Shown: piece by piece, positions 62,083 to 64,000 of the stretch
How positions within the stretch are numbered: position 1 is the first letter of the stretch
Layout of the letters: the number at the start of each line of letters is the position of its first letter
Assembly: GCA_002427815.1 (NCBI GenBank)
Contig: DIZF01000012.1
Coordinates: forward strand, 124,001 to 188,000
Direction of reading: 5' to 3'
DNA: 64,000 nt
Source: Ramlibacter tataouinensis
GTDB taxonomy: Bacteria > Pseudomonadota > Gammaproteobacteria > Burkholderiales > Burkholderiaceae_C
Made by a program: the position numbers and the translations under genes
Notes under the pieces: generated by a model
The model's input: only the letters and a program-made list of their open reading frames with translations
The model's database searches: none
Told to the model about the DNA's origin: nothing

Positions 62083-62733
62083 TCAGTGTGCCGTGATCGA
62101 TGCGAACACTTTGCCCACGATGCGCGGGCCGATACTGTCGATGTCGCCGGACGCGATGCTCACTGGCAGCATGCGCGACATGCCGTCGGCGCTGCCGGCA
62201 TCCAAACGAGCGACTGCCTCGTGGACTGCGGTACAGCGCATGAAATCAAGGCCGTCGGGCCCCTCGATCGCGTAGAGCAGGCCGGCGTGCAAGTGCTCGC
62301 CCATGCCCAGCGCGGTGTACAGCACCAAGCTGCCTTGGGGGATAAAGGCTGATGACCGGTGCTGAGTCCCGTAACACCATTCGGCGCGCGGATCCTGGGG
62401 CCGCTTGATGAAACCAAGCGGCGGGCGCACCACGATCAGTTCGCCGCCATCCGCGCTTTGAGCCACCTTGGTGTCGGCGGGTATGCCGGGCAGCGAGGTC
62501 TGGTCCAGAAAATAGCCTGGCTCCTTGCCGAACACCGTGCAGGTCTTGTCCAGCTGAGCCCAGGTCCATGACACCAAGCCGCCCAGCATCTGGCGAGTCT
62601 GTGTGGCAGGCAGATTAAGGGCAGCAGCCAACACATTGCTTCGCTCCAGCAGCGTGACCGCAGCTCCCTGTTGGTCGAGCAGGGCGTTCAGTCGCTGCGC
62701 CGCCCGTTGGGCGTATTTCTCAGACGTTTTCAT
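62083..62733 (-). CDS. Putative repressor (XRE/S24-like)
   Basis: A 216-residue protein. The N-terminal third (MKTSEKYAQRAAQRLNALLDQQG to about residue 85) is helical and XRE-like; the C-terminal part (GLLYAIEGPDGLDFMRCTAVHE to IGPRIVGKVFASI) resembles the S24/LexA-like beta domain of CI-type repressors, without a clear catalytic Ser-Lys dyad. It faces the FlhD-like gene across a 185-base gap with a palindrome. The arrangement matches SetR versus SetCD in SXT. The role is inferred from position; the fold call is weak. Confidence 0.6.
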   Translation of the reverse strand: MKTSEKYAQRAAQRLNALLDQQGAAVTLLERSNVLAAALNLPATQTRQMLGGLVSWTWAQLDKTCTVFGKEPGYFLDQTSLPGIPADTKVAQSADGGELIVVRPPLGFIKRPQDPRAEWCYGTQHRSSAFIPQGSLVLYTALGMGEHLHAGLLYAIEGPDGLDFMRCTAVHEAVARLDAGSADGMSRMLPVSIASGDIDSIGPRIVGKVFASITAH

Positions 62734-62778
62734 ACCAACGTGACTGAGGCCTAGCATGAATTATGATTTGTTGCTAGA

Positions 62779-62825
62779 CCTGACAAATTTTACAGGTTGT
62801 TCCAAAGGTTAATGCGGGGTAAATT
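62779..62825 (+). promoter_or_regulatory. Candidate operator and promoter of the FlhD/FlhC-like operon
   Basis: CCTGACAAATTTTACAGG (62779-62796) is an 18-base dyad with seven of nine pairs. Then TTGTTC (62797-62802) and TAAATT (62820-62825), 17 bases apart, make a weak promoter toward the FlhD-like gene. A perfect palindrome TGCTTAAGCA follows at 62848-62857. Confidence 0.45.
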
Positions 62826-62918
62826 GAATGTTCAACCCATAGATTAGTGCTTAAGCAGTCATTAAGTCACCGAAACATGGATTAATGGTCGGGTTGAGGA
62901 GCTTGAGGGGACTTCATT

Positions 62919-63467
62919 GTGGATCGCGATGTTATCCAGGAAAACACATTGTTGCTGCTCATGCGGTGGAAATTCCTCCGCGCGGCAACCGATCCCCATG
63001 CATTCCGTCACCTGGGGTTTGAGCCCGAGACGGCCGAGGCCCTGGTCGGGCTGGATGAGCCACAGGTCAAGCGGGCGGGCGATGCTGCGGCGCCGCTGTT
63101 TCATGCGGGCGTGAGCGATGAAATTCTGATGCGCTTGGTGACCAGCCATGAAGATGGCGCCGCCTACCCGCTCACTGATGCTGACCGAGTCGTTCAAGAC
63201 GAGAATTCGATCTGGTTGCTCAACCGGTGGACCGCCGCGCGCCAGTCGCCCAGGGATGCGGAAGCCACCTACGGCCTGAGCAGCAACATCACGCAGGTTT
63301 TGCGAGAGGCCACCCTGGCTGACATCACCCGCACGTGCCGTCGCGGCGCGCGCTTGGCGGCGTTCTCGGCCAAAGGGAAGTACTTCTTTCATGCGGGGCG
63401 CAACCTGACGTTATCCACCGCGCAGCGCACTGTCCTGGCCACCTGCAGCACACAGCGCCTGAAGTGA
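62919..63467 (+). CDS. FlhD-like transcriptional activator subunit
   Basis: A 182-residue protein starting at GTG with GAGGGG upstream. It resembles the FlhD side of SetD/AcaD-type activators of conjugative elements: MDRDVIQENTLLLLMRWKFL, then LVTSHEDGAAYPL and the helical C-terminal NITQVLREATLADITRTCRR. It is followed by the FlhC-like gene, with which it should form a heteromeric DNA-binding complex driving transfer genes. Confidence 0.68.
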   Translation: MDRDVIQENTLLLLMRWKFLRAATDPHAFRHLGFEPETAEALVGLDEPQVKRAGDAAAPLFHAGVSDEILMRLVTSHEDGAAYPLTDADRVVQDENSIWLLNRWTAARQSPRDAEATYGLSSNITQVLREATLADITRTCRRGARLAAFSAKGKYFFHAGRNLTLSTAQRTVLATCSTQRLK

Positions 63468-63491
63468 CGAGGCGCAACGGGAAGCACACAC

Positions 63492-64000
63492 ATGGCCGCA
63501 AAGACCAGGACCAGCATCCAGCAGCTGAGTAAGTGGGCTTCAAAGCCTGAGTTGATGGAGCGATTCATCCAGGTCGCCTTGCTTTCCCAACGAACTTTGT
63601 TCATCCGTGAAGTGCTGCTACTGGAGGATGAGTCGGACGCGATGATCAGGATGCAGGTGCAGTACGTCTGCGAGCAGCATGGTGTGGAGACGGTGTTCCC
63701 GCGAGGCAATTCGTACGCGGGCATACACATTAAATCTCTCACCCCGATTCAGAGGCTGCATGCCATCTACCTGATCAACCTGATGCGCGGCAGCGAGACG
63801 TCGGGGCTGACATACGCGGACGGCATCAGAGCCGATGAAATGCTGGACCGCTTGATTGTTTGCTTTCGGAAATACCTCGGGCTCTACAAGCTGCAGGCGC
63901 ATACCGCCCCCATTTCCTTCGAGCGCTTCCACTTTCTGTACAAGTGCTACAAAAACGGCGCCATTGATCTGACGCGGTGCACGGACTGCGAGTCTGACTT
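63492..64000 (+). CDS. FlhC-like transcriptional activator subunit, truncated by window end
   Basis: At least 169 residues, open at the right edge. It starts MAAKTRTSIQQLSKWASK and includes FLYKCYKNGAIDLTRCTDC, the cysteine pattern of the FlhC zinc site (CTDC). Together with the FlhD-like gene upstream (25-base gap) it forms a SetCD/AcaCD-type master activator pair. The C-terminal part is outside the window. Confidence 0.75.
   Translation, partial: MAAKTRTSIQQLSKWASKPELMERFIQVALLSQRTLFIREVLLLEDESDAMIRMQVQYVCEQHGVETVFPRGNSYAGIHIKSLTPIQRLHAIYLINLMRGSETSGLTYADGIRADEMLDRLIVCFRKYLGLYKLQAHTAPISFERFHFLYKCYKNGAIDLTRCTDCESD

Larger units (their letters stand above)
28497..64000 (+). mobile_element. 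Integrated conjugative-type element with PRTRC cassette, left part
   Basis: Everything right of tRNA-Arg is element-type DNA: integrase and excisionase at the end, TrfA-type replication initiator, ParB, RecE-like nuclease, SSB-like protein, helicase, primase-like protein and a FlhDC-like activator pair. The right end is beyond the window. Conjugation machinery is not seen except a TraB-like protein, so the class (ICE versus integrated plasmid) is an inference. Confidence 0.85.

Overview
The window looks like a high-GC betaproteobacterial chromosome of the Burkholderiales. The evidence is an aerobic benzoyl-CoA (box) pathway, a LivFGMH-type importer, an MnmC/YggX/FdxA housekeeping set and a cysI-DUF934-cysH-cysD-cysN operon. 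I cannot fix the genus. A clean boundary at a tRNA-Arg gene near 28.5 kb separates ordinary chromosome (1-28.5 kb) from a large integrated mobile element that runs off the right end of the window.

Chromosomal part. 1-1.4 kb is a truncated ammonia-forming nitrite reductase. 1.5-4.4 kb holds a periplasmic substrate-binding protein, a CDF metal exporter and a small possible lipoprotein. 4.5-6.1 kb has tRNA-Asn, a thioredoxin-reductase-like ferredoxin-NADP reductase and FdxA. 6.2-11.5 kb is a tightly overlapping assimilatory sulfate operon on the minus strand. 11.7-16.5 kb has a response regulator, mnmC, yggX, an azoreductase and a LysR regulator. 16.5-28.3 kb is a benzoate module. On the minus strand are benzoate-CoA ligase, a branched-chain-type ABC importer (SBP, LivH, M, G, F) and a LysE exporter, with a flavodoxin next to the centre. 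On the plus strand are boxR, boxC and boxB. A 12-bp palindrome overlapping two divergent promoters separates the flavodoxin from boxR. boxA, the expected reductase partner of BoxB, is not in the window. tRNA-Pro and tRNA-Arg follow boxB directly.

Mobile element (28.5-64 kb). A tyrosine integrase points at tRNA-Arg and is coupled to an excisionase-like gene. Then come a TrfA-type replication initiator, a RecE-like PD-(D/E)XK nuclease, a Gp3-like metal-binding protein, a membrane protein and a TraB-like nitrilase-fold protein. Next is a complete PRTRC cassette (ParB, E, C, F, B, A, ThiF), which is a prokaryotic ubiquitin-like conjugation set: beta-grasp protein, E2-like, JAB peptidase and E1-like. 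Cargo at 43.7-48.5 kb is a c-type cytochrome, an outer-membrane barrel and a metal-type two-component system, followed by an IS630-family insertion. 48.7-51.7 kb holds a UvrD-like helicase and an unknown protein on the minus strand. 52.4-61.3 kb is a plus-strand maintenance operon: small membrane protein, MoxR-type AAA ATPase, SSB-like protein, DUF3150-like protein, VWA protein and a zinc/toprim primase-like protein. After a patch of decayed insertion sequences, a putative repressor faces a FlhD-like/FlhC-like pair, resembling the SetR/SetCD and AcaCD switches of conjugative elements. No type IV secretion genes are visible, so conjugation is inferred, not shown.

The most unusual signal is RNA-level. 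At least five element genes (parB, PRTRC-E, the 45-aa membrane protein, the DUF3150-like gene and the primase) have leaders with the same layout: a stem-loop, a short G-run, then a segment complementary to the loop (potential pseudoknot). In three of them that same segment can also pair with the Shine-Dalgarno sequence of the downstream gene. This looks like a repeated switch spread through one element.
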